From Alteromonas sp. CI.11.F.A3 (GTDB lineage: Bacteria; Pseudomonadota; Gammaproteobacteria; Enterobacterales; Alteromonadaceae), in NCBI RefSeq assembly GCF_032925565.1, contig NZ_CP136708.1, forward strand, positions 1,426,001-1,490,000: 64,000 nucleotides of DNA. Direction: 5' to 3'. Under the pieces are notes generated by a model that ran no database searches, was not told the DNA's origin, and worked only from the letters and a program-made list of their open reading frames with translations. Made by a program: the position numbers and the translations under genes. Shown one piece after another: positions 45,379-54,206 of the stretch. The first letter of the stretch is position 1. The number at the start of each line of letters is the position of its first letter.

Positions 45379-46110
45379 ATGGACGATCCTACGCTAATAA
45401 TCCTAATGTATTTCATCATTCCCATCTGGTTTGTGGCGGGTATTGTCGATTGGTACTGCCATAAGCGAAGTAATATTTCCGGTACTAGCGGCGCAAAAGA
45501 ATCGCTTATCCACTTACTCATGTTCGCCGAAGTGGGCATTCCACTTTTCATGGTGCTGATATTCGAGGTTAATAGCTTAATTATTGGTATTAGTATTTTG
45601 CTCTTTTTTGTGCATGAAGCTACCGCCATGTGGGATGTCTCTTATGCGGTAACTAAGCGCCGTGTAGGGCCCATTGAACAGCATGTTCATAGCTTTTTAG
45701 AAATGATCCCGCTATTAGCATTAGTTTTAGTGGTGGGCCGACATTGGCCTCATTTCACAGCGCTGTTTGGTATTGGCGATATCCCCGCCGATTTCGCACT
45801 TCAACTTAAAGAAGACCCTTTACCTACATGGTATTTAGTTACCGTGCTATTGATAGCGCTAGCCTTAGAATTTGTACCTTATTTGGAGGAATTAATGCGT
45901 GGTTTAAAAGATAAAAATCAAGTTAATAGCGGCAGAAGCAACGGCACCCGTGGCACCGGTGATAGAAACGTCACGCCCGTTTCAGATGCTGAAGCCGAGG
46001 CTGCTAGTCCCTATGCTACGTCAGTGGCTGGGGAAGAAGACCCCGGTGTAGCATTAGAAGAGTTGGTAGAAAGTCGCAATGGGGGTACGCCAATCAACAA
46101 GAAGCGGTAA
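45379..46110 (+). CDS. Polytopic membrane protein with conserved His/Glu residues
   Basis: A 243-residue protein with about five membrane spans, then a hydrophilic tail of some 60 residues rich in Gly, Ser, Glu and Ala. HEATAMWDVSYAVTKRRVGPIEQHVHSFLEMIPL is the most conserved-looking stretch, with several His and Glu near membrane edges, and DWYCHKRSN near the first span. This is reminiscent of histidine-rich membrane oxygenases, but the spacing does not match a family I know, so I give no function. ATG 45379 follows GGGAGAGG; a frame opening at 45355 overlaps that site and is not used. Confidence 0.78.
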   Translation: MDDPTLIILMYFIIPIWFVAGIVDWYCHKRSNISGTSGAKESLIHLLMFAEVGIPLFMVLIFEVNSLIIGISILLFFVHEATAMWDVSYAVTKRRVGPIEQHVHSFLEMIPLLALVLVVGRHWPHFTALFGIGDIPADFALQLKEDPLPTWYLVTVLLIALALEFVPYLEELMRGLKDKNQVNSGRSNGTRGTGDRNVTPVSDAEAEAASPYATSVAGEEDPGVALEELVESRNGGTPINKKR

Positions 46111-46182
46111 ACAGCGGTAATTGGGATGTATTGATTCGGTTTACCGACATAAGTGAGGGCTCCTTAATCTGCGTGCTATCCT

Positions 46183-46216
46183 CTCCATGTAATGCCTTAA
46201 TAGGCATGACATGGAG
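46183..46216. terminator. Hairpin between convergent genes
   Basis: CTCCATGT (46183-46190) pairs with ACATGGAG (46209-46216), and the inner ATGCC pairs with GGCAT around a 6-base loop. It sits between the convergent membrane-protein gene and the M1 peptidase gene. No T tract is present, so its efficiency is uncertain. Confidence 0.55.
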
Positions 46217-46254
46217 TTAAATTCAGCGAGGTTTATGCGCCTTGTTTTACCTTA

Positions 46255-47988
46255 TTACTCGGTCTGCTTTTTCCTCATTTCAGCTTGCTCTACTTGCCAT
46301 TCCCGATAATCTTCAAAACGCTGTTCGTAGCGAAGCACCTTACTGTTAGGGTCAGCAATTACTGCATCGTATTGGCTTACTGCTAAGCTGGTTTGGTTTT
46401 GCATATCAAGCGTGGTTAATTTACCGTTTACGCTAACTTCTAACGGCATAGGGAAGGGTAAGTCACCTTCTGTTTTCCACGTAAATGTAATGTCATTTTC
46501 GGTGCGAGCAACAACTAATTTAGGTAAAGCTGCACTGAATATATACACGTCAAAAAACCAATCTAGATTGTGCTCACTGTTTTTATTGACGATATCAATA
46601 AAATCTTGAGTATTGGCAAAAATCGGTTTGAAATTGCCAGGCTTGGGGTCACTGCGGCCATACACTAATTCGGTTACAGAGCGGAAAAAGTCTTCGTCGC
46701 CCATTAGCCCTCTAAGCGTATGAATAACCCATGAACCTTTGGCATAAATATCACCCGCAGGGCCTTTTTCATAAACATCTTCTTCAGATAACAATTGGTT
46801 GCTTACAATAGGGTGAGCGTTTGCCAACCCTTTTCGCTGTGCATTCAGCTTCACAAAGTAGGCTTCGTTGCCGTGTAGATATTGGGCATATAACGGTTGC
46901 ATGTAGGTGCCAAACCCTTCGTGTAACCACATATGATCCCAGTTGTCGTTGGTAAGCTGATTACCAAACCACTCATGCGCAAACTCGTGCTGCATTAACC
47001 AATCGTATCCTGCATCGTCTTTTCTATATTGGTTGCCGTAGGCGTTTATGGTTTGATGCTCCATACCCAAGTGAGGGGTTTGTACTATGCCTACTTTCTC
47101 GTCAGCAAAAGGATAGGGGCCAATCATACGTTCGAAAAAAGTAACCATTTCAGGTAGCTCGGCAAACAACGCTTTTGCTTTGTTTTCGTTTTCTGGAAGG
47201 TGGTAGTAGGTTAACGGGTAAGTGTTGCCGTAAATGCTGGTAAAACTTTTGGTCAGCTTTTCGTAAGGCGCTATGTTCAAGGCAATGCCGTAGGTATTGT
47301 GCATTGATTTGGTTTGCCAATGAAAGGTGCGAGCATCACCATTTTCTTCAGTTGCAACTAATACTCCATTGCTGGCCGCTACTAGTGGCTTGGGAACGGT
47401 AATGAAAAGTTCGGTGTTAGCGGGTTCGCCATAAGGTTGGTCGATACACGGCCAGAAAAGATCGCACCCTTCACCTTGCACTGCAGTTGCCAACCATGGG
47501 TGTCCATCAGGGGTTCCTTCCCACATCACGCCGCCATCCCAAGGGGCTCTAATCGGCGTGCGAGGATGGCCTGAATACACAACCCGTAAGGTTGCAGGAA
47601 AAGCCACATTACTAGTTGGCGATACAATAAGCTCGCCTTCAAGGTTACTAAATTGCTGTGCAGGTAGCTCAGTATCATTCAGCCAAACGCCTTCAATAGC
47701 AAAACGCGTGTCTAAATCCACAGAGATTTCTTGTTGTGGTGAAGGCGCTTGCAGGGTGAGGGTAGTATCCCCAAACAAAATCTCTTTATCGAAATCGAAG
47801 GAAAAGGCGAGCGTTGCATGGCTAATAGATAGGTTCTGTTGCCTTTTAGGAATTTCTCCCCCGGTTTTTAACGTGTAGGGTGTTGATAGAACGGCAGCGT
47901 GTATAGGATTCACTGAAGAAGCGGGTTGAGTTGCACACCCAACAATAATTGATGATGCGCACGCTAAGGCCAGCGTTTTTAATTTCAT
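46255..47988 (-). CDS. M1-family zinc aminopeptidase, lipoprotein
   Basis: A 577-residue protein with a lipobox (IIVGC, Cys18). The gluzincin site is MQHEFAHEWFGNQ ... WLHEGFGTY (HExxH plus a distal Glu), and the exopeptidase motif is GMEHQ, as in the GxMEN of other M1 enzymes. The protein lacks the long C-terminal domain of PepN, ending with a short beta domain, like leukotriene-hydrolase-related bacterial forms. It would remove N-terminal residues from peptides at the periplasmic face of a membrane. It is a single gene on the minus strand. Confidence 0.93.
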   Translation of the reverse strand: MKLKTLALACASSIIVGCATQPASSVNPIHAAVLSTPYTLKTGGEIPKRQQNLSISHATLAFSFDFDKEILFGDTTLTLQAPSPQQEISVDLDTRFAIEGVWLNDTELPAQQFSNLEGELIVSPTSNVAFPATLRVVYSGHPRTPIRAPWDGGVMWEGTPDGHPWLATAVQGEGCDLFWPCIDQPYGEPANTELFITVPKPLVAASNGVLVATEENGDARTFHWQTKSMHNTYGIALNIAPYEKLTKSFTSIYGNTYPLTYYHLPENENKAKALFAELPEMVTFFERMIGPYPFADEKVGIVQTPHLGMEHQTINAYGNQYRKDDAGYDWLMQHEFAHEWFGNQLTNDNWDHMWLHEGFGTYMQPLYAQYLHGNEAYFVKLNAQRKGLANAHPIVSNQLLSEEDVYEKGPAGDIYAKGSWVIHTLRGLMGDEDFFRSVTELVYGRSDPKPGNFKPIFANTQDFIDIVNKNSEHNLDWFFDVYIFSAALPKLVVARTENDITFTWKTEGDLPFPMPLEVSVNGKLTTLDMQNQTSLAVSQYDAVIADPNSKVLRYEQRFEDYREWQVEQAEMRKKQTE

Positions 47989-48209
47989 GTGTTTTCCGTT
48001 TTTATTATTGTGAATTCGTTATCTCGTTCTTATGGTTATACGAACGGGAGCAAGATAAATCAATCACTTATCTTTCACAAAAGTCTCAATACAATGCAAC
48101 GGGTAAACGGTTAATACGAGGGTAAGTAAGATGAAAGGCGGTAACCGACTGCGTGGCTAATTCAATCTTTGATAAAGGCGCCTTTGTATAAGCCGATTAT
48201 TTTAATGGT

Positions 48210-48476
48210 CTATCTTAGCTGGCTATCTTTACTGCCTCTACGGTTAAACAACGACTCAACCTTGCTTGTTTTTTCCATTTCAGCTTGGCAGTTAATACAC
48301 AATTGAACGCCAGGCACTGCTATGCGTCTGCGCTCAGGAATAGGGGCGTCGCACTCTTCACAGAACTCAGCACTCTCACCGTGATACATGTTGTTTTTAG
48401 CACGCGCCACGGCATCTTCAACGCTTGCATCTATTTGGTCTTGTACTGCACCATCTTTTGCCCAGCCACCAGCCAT
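48210..48476 (-). CDS. DksA/TraR-type C4 zinc finger protein
   Basis: An 88-residue protein with a four-cysteine zinc finger, CEECDAPIPERRRIAVPGVQLCINCQ (C-x2-C-x17-C-x2-C), of the DksA/TraR family. The short size and the MAGGWAKDGAVQDQIDASVEDAVARA lead are like E. coli YbiI, not full-length DksA, which has a long coiled coil carrying acidic tip residues. A role in transcription is possible but unproven for this branch. It stands alone on the minus strand. Confidence 0.88.
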   Translation of the reverse strand: MAGGWAKDGAVQDQIDASVEDAVARAKNNMYHGESAEFCEECDAPIPERRRIAVPGVQLCINCQAEMEKTSKVESLFNRRGSKDSQLR

Positions 48477-48651
48477 GTTTCCTCCTAAATGTTACTTGTG
48501 CGTTGTGCTAACTAACCTACATTGAAACTAACCAATATCGAAACTAATCAGCATCAACCATAAGAACTTGCTTTAACCATAGAGTGAAGCAAAGACAGTG
48601 CCGAGCCCTCCTTTAATTATTTTTGATAATAATTACAGGAGGTTAGAGAAA
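48477..48651. other. Intergenic leader region
   Basis: Promoter region for the zinc finger gene (minus) and the possible small gene (plus). No clear promoter hexamers were assigned. An AGGAGG at 48637-48642 is the strongest ribosome-binding site in this part of the window. Confidence 0.4.
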
Positions 48652-48762
48652 ATGAATACGATGAAGCATGGTATGGCGTATGAAGTGCCCGTAGTCTTTA
48701 CTGATAGCAGTGAAATATTTGCTTCGTGCTATTTTGGTATAGGCAAAGACATAATAGGTTAA
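48652..48762 (+). CDS. Possible 36-residue small protein
   Basis: An ATG nine bases after a full AGGAGG opens a frame of 36 codons ending in TAA, with a strong hairpin 43 bases downstream. The predicted peptide is neutral and mixed (it contains VPVVFTDSSEIFASCYFGIG), with no clear membrane span. I do not recognise it. The ribosome-binding site and terminator make it worth listing, but no homology is known to me. Confidence 0.4.
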   Translation: MNTMKHGMAYEVPVVFTDSSEIFASCYFGIGKDIIG

Positions 48763-48804
48763 GAGAGAACAGCTTAAGTGAGAAAAGCCTTGTTTGAGGA
48801 AAAC

Positions 48805-48832
48805 ACTAAAAGGAGCAACAGCTCCTTTTAGT
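48805..48832. terminator. Bidirectional intrinsic terminator
   Basis: A perfect 12-bp stem, ACTAAAAGGAGC (48805-48816) with GCTCCTTTTAGT (48821-48832), and a 4-base loop. It lies between the possible small gene on the plus strand and the M56-TonB gene on the minus strand. Confidence 0.85.
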
Positions 48833-48855
48833 ATTCTTACTTGTTAGGCTTAAGC

Positions 48856-50079
48856 CTATTTTTCAGTGCCCGCCGTTAAAGGCTGATCAAGTTTATAGTC
48901 GAGCTGTACTAACAAACCCGTTTGCCTGCGGGCAACACCACCTTTAATTGCTGGTTTGTATTTCCATTGTTTGAGCGCGGCTTTAGCACTCTCATCAAAT
49001 ATACCGTCGGGAGTGGCATTGACTACCGTGATATTGTCGGTGCTACCGGTTTTAGTAATATCGAATTGCAGTACAACGAAGCCTTCAATATTGCCTTTTT
49101 CGGCCGCTTCGGGGTATGCAGGCGATACAAATTCTACCGGTGCAGCGTCGTTAACCTTCGACTGTTTGTGTTCAGTATTGTGAAGCGGGGCGTTAGCTAA
49201 TGCCATATTGGCAGTGATTAAGGCAAAAATAGCCGCTGTGCCAGCGGCAAGTAACTTATTACCTTTATGCGGGGTTTTAATCGCGTTTAGTCTTTTCATC
49301 ATTGTACTTTTCTCTCCAAAGGTGGGGTACAGGTTTACTGCTTTTGAATTATGCTCGGCACAACAAACAAGTGCTTTTGCATAAATGAGTTTCTCGTCTG
49401 GTGATTTGTTGGCTAGCACTGAGTTATCACATGCTAATTCTTGACTACTACGAAACGATTTCAAGGCAAGCCAGGTTGCAGGGTTGAACCAAAAAAGTAC
49501 TGTAAAAGCTAACGCAATAGCATTCCATACGTTGTCTTTGTGTTGGTTATGTACTCTTTCATGTTCAAGTATTAATGCTTGCTGAGTACCTGAAAATGCA
49601 GTCTTGAAATAACTAGGCAGCAGAACGACAGGCTTCAAAAAACCAAAGAGCATAGGTGTAGAAGCTTTATTGGAATAATACGCGCTAAGGGAAGGTGACG
49701 TATTAGAGCCTACTGAAACGGTAGATTTAGGCGAAGGAACAACGTGCTTTTTATCAATAGAGCGAAATAGGCTTATATGATGCACCAATATGTAAGCTGC
49801 TACTGCACTAGCACCTGTTGCCCATAGCCAAAACAGCACGCTGAATTGCGAACCGGATACATTAGGGTTAATACCCACTATATAGCGGCTGATGCTATTA
49901 GCAGAAATAGAGACCAAATCAACGGGCAGGTTGTTCATCACAAGTGCGACAGGTATTAACAACCACGCTTTGTAAACAAACTTAGTACCTAGTTGGTTAG
50001 TAAGGAAGCGTTCACAAAAGATCAAAAGCGCCAAAACAACCGTTAACATAGCTTGCTGAGAAATCACCCACTCAATCAT
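48856..50079 (-). CDS. M56 (BlaR1-like) membrane peptidase fused to a TonB C-terminal domain
   Basis: A 407-residue protein. Residues 1-210 carry four membrane spans and an M56 zinc-peptidase site, His173-Glu174-Arg-Val-His177, with Glu214 (SSQELACD) as the likely third ligand. One further span (about 275-296) is followed by a periplasmic domain (315-395) reading as a TonB C-terminal domain: PAYPEAAEKGNIEGFVVLQFDIT and FDESAKAALKQWKYKPA. There is no penicillin-binding sensor domain. ATG 50079 follows GGGAG and overlaps the end of the BlaI-type gene by eight bases; the longest frame to 50163 is rejected. The protein may sense an envelope signal and cut the BlaI-type repressor, or serve TonB-like energy transfer. 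Confidence 0.9.
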   Translation of the reverse strand: MIEWVISQQAMLTVVLALLIFCERFLTNQLGTKFVYKAWLLIPVALVMNNLPVDLVSISANSISRYIVGINPNVSGSQFSVLFWLWATGASAVAAYILVHHISLFRSIDKKHVVPSPKSTVSVGSNTSPSLSAYYSNKASTPMLFGFLKPVVLLPSYFKTAFSGTQQALILEHERVHNQHKDNVWNAIALAFTVLFWFNPATWLALKSFRSSQELACDNSVLANKSPDEKLIYAKALVCCAEHNSKAVNLYPTFGEKSTMMKRLNAIKTPHKGNKLLAAGTAAIFALITANMALANAPLHNTEHKQSKVNDAAPVEFVSPAYPEAAEKGNIEGFVVLQFDITKTGSTDNITVVNATPDGIFDESAKAALKQWKYKPAIKGGVARRQTGLLVQLDYKLDQPLTAGTEK

Positions 50080-50464
50080 TGTTTTGCTCCCACTGTTTGA
50101 TAACCGCTTTAAGCTCATCGATATCTTCTTTAGATAATTCGTTTTGGTTAGCAAAGCCCGCAATCATTGGAGCCACTTTACCTTTGAACATCCTGCCTAA
50201 AAAGCTACTGGTTTCTTCTTGAACATATTCTTCACGGGCCATTAATGGGTAGTAAAGGTATTGGCGCTGTTGCTTGTGAAAACTGACAGCCCCCTTTTTA
50301 ACTAGACGGCCGAGTAAAGTTTTTACCGTTTTTTCATGCCAAGGTTTATGTTGATTTAGACGCTCAATTACCTCGTTAGACGATATTGGGTTTCTGTCCC
50401 AAATTACGTCTAATACTTCAAACTCAGTATTACTAATATCTGGCTGCGCTTTAGATGTCGTCAT
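50072..50464 (-). CDS. BlaI/MecI/CopY-family repressor
   Basis: A 130-residue winged-helix repressor. ISNTEFEVLDVIWDRNPISSNEVIERLNQHKPWHEKTVKTLLGRLVKKGAVSF is the BlaI/MecI DNA-binding domain, and the C-terminal helices would dimerise. ATG 50464 is preferred over TTG 50485. The gene overlaps the M56-TonB gene downstream, the standard BlaI-BlaR1 pairing. Operators of the BlaI type lie just upstream. No beta-lactamase gene is adjacent, so the regulated process may be envelope homeostasis rather than resistance. Confidence 0.92.
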   Translation of the reverse strand: MTTSKAQPDISNTEFEVLDVIWDRNPISSNEVIERLNQHKPWHEKTVKTLLGRLVKKGAVSFHKQQRQYLYYPLMAREEYVQEETSSFLGRMFKGKVAPMIAGFANQNELSKEDIDELKAVIKQWEQNND

Positions 50465-50514
50465 AAGTATTTTCGCTTTACCCAATCATGTAGTGGCTTT
50501 TTAATTAAATAGAT

Positions 50515-50551
50515 TACAAGCGTAGTCTAAACTTAAGATTACATGTGTAAT
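50515..50551 (-). promoter_or_regulatory. BlaI-type operators upstream of the repressor gene
   Basis: TACATGTGTA (50540-50549), inside a 14-bp palindrome ATTACATGTGTAAT (50538-50551), matches the family core TACANNTGTA. TACAAGCGTA (50515-50524) is a second site with one mismatch. The centres are 25 bp apart. They lie 50-90 bases upstream of the repressor start, consistent with autorepression. Confidence 0.8.
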
Positions 50552-50648
50552 TCTAAAGTGCAAGTTTCTTTAGCACTTTTTTGAGTAATGGCTGTAGGTG
50601 TAGGGCGGAAGCGGGGGAAATGGCCACAAGTTAGTGACGGGCCATTAT

Positions 50649-50990
50649 CTATTCATTGTTGTAAATTTCGTTTTGTAATTGCTCTAACTCATCCAGTACT
50701 TTCATAAACTTACTACCAAACTCGGTTACTTCGTACTCCACTCTTGGGGGGACTTCGTTATAAGACGTTCGAGCTAAAATGCCAAATTCGATATTTTTCC
50801 GCAAACACTGGTTGAGTACTTTTGTGGTAAGGCCATCTACACGACGAACCATTTCGCCGGGGCGATTTATTCCATGGCTCAGCAATTGATAAATAGTGAG
50901 AGACCATTTGCAACCGCAAACAGCTTGCACCATTAATGCTGCTTTACTCGGCGCTACTTTTTTTGAAAAATTCTTCTCTATAGTTTTCAT
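50649..50990 (-). CDS. HxlR-family transcriptional regulator
   Basis: A 113-residue single-domain winged-helix regulator. CGCKWSLTIYQLLSHGINRPGEMVRRVDGLTTKVLNQCLRKNIEFGILARTSYNEVPPRVEYEVTEFG is the HxlR pattern (the usual form has W-x-L at the start and PPRVEYxLT near the wing). The Cys-Gly-Cys near residue 25-27 may be redox- or electrophile-sensitive, as in other family members. It is divergent from the SDR gene at 51098 and probably regulates it. Short direct repeats (TGTACCTA, AGTACCTA) lie in the gap between the two genes. Confidence 0.9.
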   Translation of the reverse strand: MKTIEKNFSKKVAPSKAALMVQAVCGCKWSLTIYQLLSHGINRPGEMVRRVDGLTTKVLNQCLRKNIEFGILARTSYNEVPPRVEYEVTEFGSKFMKVLDELEQLQNEIYNNE

Positions 50991-51097
50991 TAAGATGTAC
51001 CTAAAAGTACCTACCTTACCGATAAGTGCTTACTTTTTAAGTCTATTAATTGCCGTTAGATTGGCCTTTCATTTTAACACAAGCAAGGTCATTAATA

Positions 51098-51871
51098 ATG
51101 CAAACTTCTAATATTGCAGTGGTAGTCGGTGGTTCAAGTGGAATGGGATTGGCAACGGCTAAACAGCTTTCTGCAAAAGGAATTGATACGGTTATTTTAG
51201 GTAATAACAGTGGCAAGCTAGCATCAGCAAAGGTTGATATTGAATCATATGCTTCAAGTGGTGCTACTGTTGAGACTATTCAGGCCAATTTACATAAACA
51301 ACAAGACGTCGAAAAAGTGATACAGCAATTGAACGCCGAAGACAGGCATATTCAATACTTGGTTAATGCAGTAGGCTATTTTAGTCCTAAGCCATTCCTA
51401 TCACATGAGCCTGGTGACTATGATATATATGCCACATTGAATCGCGCCATATTTTTTATCAGTCAATCGATTGCTAATAATATGATTAAGCATGGCGGGG
51501 GCGCCGTGGTGAATATTGGTTCAATGTGGGCTAAACAGGCAATTAAAGCCACGCCTTCTTCTGCATACTCAATGGCTAAAGCGGGGCTACATGCATTAAC
51601 GCAACACATGGCGATGGAATTAGCAGAATATAATATACGCGTAAATGCAGTGTCGCCTGCGGTAGTGAAGACTCCTATTTACGAATCATTTATTAATCCG
51701 GCTGATGTCGATGAGGCATTAAAAGGGTTTAATGGATTCCACCCTATTGGGCGTATTGGTACTTCTGATGACATTGCAAATAGTATTATGTTTCTGCTTC
51801 AGGAGCAGAGCAGTTGGGTAACTGGTGCAATATGGGACGTTGATGGTGGTGTTATTGCCGGGCGAAACTAA
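51098..51871 (+). CDS. Short-chain dehydrogenase/reductase
   Basis: A 257-residue [20 protein letters not shown] is the cofactor site, VNAVGYFSP replaces NNAG with a weak variant, the catalytic serine is in NIGSMWA, and the catalytic pair is YSMAKAG. It ends with the usual [13 protein letters not shown] segment. The ATG at 51098 is used, not the upstream frame opening at 51050, which runs through the regulatory gap. It is divergent from an HxlR regulator. The substrate is not identifiable. Confidence 0.92.
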   Translation: MQTSNIAVVVGGSSGMGLATAKQLSAKGIDTVILGNNSGKLASAKVDIESYASSGATVETIQANLHKQQDVEKVIQQLNAEDRHIQYLVNAVGYFSPKPFLSHEPGDYDIYATLNRAIFFISQSIANNMIKHGGGAVVNIGSMWAKQAIKATPSSAYSMAKAGLHALTQHMAMELAEYNIRVNAVSPAVVKTPIYESFINPADVDEALKGFNGFHPIGRIGTSDDIANSIMFLLQEQSSWVTGAIWDVDGGVIAGRN

Positions 51872-51910
51872 GCGTATTGTTTGGTAGCGATGTTGTTGTC
51901 GAAGAAGCAT

Positions 51911-51937
51911 AAAGGCCAGCTTTTCTCTCTGGCCTTT
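51911..51937 (+). terminator. Hairpin terminator after the SDR gene
   Basis: AAAGGCCAG (51911-51919) pairs perfectly with CTGGCCTTT (51929-51937) around a 9-base loop. It lies 39 bases after the SDR stop and also faces the convergent gene at 52030. Confidence 0.75.
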
Positions 51938-52029
51938 ACATATGAGTGAAAGCGCATAAAGAAAAGTGTATGGGGCATCTGAAGTTAGTTAGCAAAATCA
52001 ACAAGCTATCTGAAAGCGTTTAATTGACT

Positions 52030-52494
52030 CTACGCGCCACATATCTTTTTAATAACACAAGCACACAATAGTGATAAAAGCCCCACCGTTATTCCCGTAA
52101 GTAAGCCAACCCAAATAGCGTGCAATGGAATAAAAATTAAAGCCAGGCTGGCTGTTGATGATAAATGCCCATCTGTATAAGAAGAGTAGTTTACCCCCCA
52201 ATATCCCCAGCAATGAAAAAGAGTGATGGCGATTAGAGCTGCCCAAAAGGCTATTTTTTCATGGACACAATAATGACGACCTTGAAATGCGGCTAGACCA
52301 GCAAGCAGCAAATAAGGAATAAGTTGAAAAATAGCGGAATCAAAGTAACTAGAAAGGGAAAAGTATCGGAAGGTATGTTCATCACTGGCATCGAAACTAT
52401 ACCCACCAATGGTAATCGCAAGTAACCAATCGACAGTTTCTGCATTAACCATTAAAAAACACAAAATCAATACACGCCAAAACCATTTGTTCAT
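52030..52494 (-). CDS. Unknown membrane protein
   Basis: A 154-residue protein with four predicted membrane spans (residues about 7-28, 58-70, 80-98 and 118-146). I do not recognise a family. The start MNKWFWRVLILCFLM looks like a signal-anchor. It is convergent with the SDR gene. The frame is supported by length and hydrophobic pattern only. Confidence 0.7.
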   Translation of the reverse strand: MNKWFWRVLILCFLMVNAETVDWLLAITIGGYSFDASDEHTFRYFSLSSYFDSAIFQLIPYLLLAGLAAFQGRHYCVHEKIAFWAALIAITLFHCWGYWGVNYSSYTDGHLSSTASLALIFIPLHAIWVGLLTGITVGLLSLLCACVIKKICGA

Positions 52495-52862
52495 CTAGAA
52501 ATCCATTTTAATTAATCTATTTGCCGCCACTGGTTAATAAAAACCATAATTAACTTTCAGCCAATATGCCTTAGGCTTTACGTTTAATTGATGGTTCTTT
52601 ACTTGTATTGACAACGGGGCAGCAGCACTGCAAACCTGTCTTCCTATTCATTTTCTTATTGCATGACATAAATACAAAGTAGGGGGCTTGATACGCTTTC
52701 GCCTATCGAGGAGCAAAAGAGGCTCAATTTGAAGGAACACACATTAATAAATCATGTGGTTCAACAATTGCTTTGTTTGGCCGTAGAAGATTTTTTGTGG
52801 CTCAAATTCATTGAAATTCAGGCCTTTTTTATTTTTTCAAGCGTAGTAGTGAGGGGAAACCC
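52495..52862. other. Intergenic region
   Basis: About 370 bases between divergent genes, with no supported gene. A GTAGTGAGGGG stretch lies just before the ATG of the PLP enzyme gene at 52863. No palindromic operator stood out. Confidence 0.4.
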
Positions 52863-54194
52863 ATGAGTGTAGAGCCAGAGCATTTAAACCGCAGACATAT
52901 GCTAAAAGCCCTTGCAGGAGGGGCGTTAGGATCGCTAGCGGTGTCCCAGTTGGTTCATGCTAGCAGCGAGGTGGCACCATTGAGAACGGTCAAAATCCCT
53001 CCAAGGCCTAAAAATATATCGCCCGAAATACTGGCAAAAGATGAGTCATTTTGGGCTCAAGTTGCACTGAATTATGACAAAGTGCAGGGCATTGTTAATT
53101 TAGAGCATGGTTATTGGGGAAAGATGTCTAAGCAGGTGCAGGAAGTATTCATTGCGAAGACGGAAATGGTGAATACACAGCTTTCTGTTTATGGTCGTAG
53201 ACACTTTAAAGATGACCTAGCTCATAGCACCAATAGAGCAGCACAAGCGCTCGGCGCTGAAAACGAAGAAGTGGTTCTTACCCGTAATGCCACTGAGTCT
53301 ATTCACAATTTGATGCGGCAGTACAATAATTTTGAGGCAAACGATACAGTGCTGTTTGCCGACATTGATTACCCAAGTTTTAAAGATACCATGCGTTGGT
53401 TGGCAAAAACGCAGAACGTAGAACCTGTAGAAGTTATTTTACCCGCGCAAACCGACCAATCTGAAATCCTCGATATTTACGTTAAAGCATTTGATAAACA
53501 TCCTAATTTGAAGTTAATGCTGCTTACCCATGTGAGTAACCAGCACGGGCTCATACTGCCCGTTGCAGACATTGCTAAAGCGGCAAAAGCGCGAGGGATA
53601 GATATTATTTGTGACTGTGCCCAATCGTGGGGCTTGCTCGACTTTACCATTGCCGAATTAAATGTGGACTGGGCAGGCTTTAATCTACATAAATGGATTG
53701 GCAGCCCTGTAGGTGTTGGGGCGCTATATATGAAGAAGGGCAGTTTAGAAAAAATCTCTCCCTATCCGGGAGAAATCGACCCCAATAATACGTTAGTAGA
53801 TAAACGAGTTCACACTGCCACTTCAAATTTTGCATCTATCCTAACGGTTCCTACTGCTATCGATTTCCATGAATCTATTGGGCCTGCCAATAAAGAAGCT
53901 AGATTGCGTTACTTGCGTAATCTGTGGGTAAAAGAAGCAAAGCAGTTACCCAATATTGAAGTGCTGGGCGGCGAAGATGATGCATCAAGTACGGGAATGG
54001 GGGCATTTCGTATAAAAGGTAAAGTGTCGCTAGACGAAGCAAAGATGCTACAGCAAAGACTGGAAAATGAATTCAATGTATTTACGGTGGTAAGGGTAGG
54101 GTTAGCCAGTGGCTGTTGTATAAGAGTGACCCCACAAATATTTATTTCAGCTGAAGAAATTAAGCAATTAACGCTTGCGTTAAAAAGCCTATAG
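52863..54194 (+). CDS. Tat-exported class V aminotransferase-like PLP enzyme
   Basis: A 443-residue PLP enzyme of the class V aminotransferase/isopenicillin-N-epimerase type. The first 33 residues form a twin-arginine signal (Asn-Arg-Arg-His-Met-Leu-Lys, Arg10-Arg11) with a hydrophobic stretch ending at VHASS. TRNATESIHNLM is the phosphate-binding turn, Asp251 in IICDCAQSWG contacts the pyridine, and Lys277 in NLHKWIG is the PLP lysine. Tat export of a folded PLP enzyme fits the family need for cytoplasmic cofactor loading. A RidA-like exported protein follows twelve bases downstream. The substrate is unknown; epimerase, lyase or cysteine-desulfurase-like chemistry are all possible. Confidence 0.92.
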   Translation: MSVEPEHLNRRHMLKALAGGALGSLAVSQLVHASSEVAPLRTVKIPPRPKNISPEILAKDESFWAQVALNYDKVQGIVNLEHGYWGKMSKQVQEVFIAKTEMVNTQLSVYGRRHFKDDLAHSTNRAAQALGAENEEVVLTRNATESIHNLMRQYNNFEANDTVLFADIDYPSFKDTMRWLAKTQNVEPVEVILPAQTDQSEILDIYVKAFDKHPNLKLMLLTHVSNQHGLILPVADIAKAAKARGIDIICDCAQSWGLLDFTIAELNVDWAGFNLHKWIGSPVGVGALYMKKGSLEKISPYPGEIDPNNTLVDKRVHTATSNFASILTVPTAIDFHESIGPANKEARLRYLRNLWVKEAKQLPNIEVLGGEDDASSTGMGAFRIKGKVSLDEAKMLQQRLENEFNVFTVVRVGLASGCCIRVTPQIFISAEEIKQLTLALKSL

Positions 54195-54206
54195 AAAGGA
54201 AAAACG

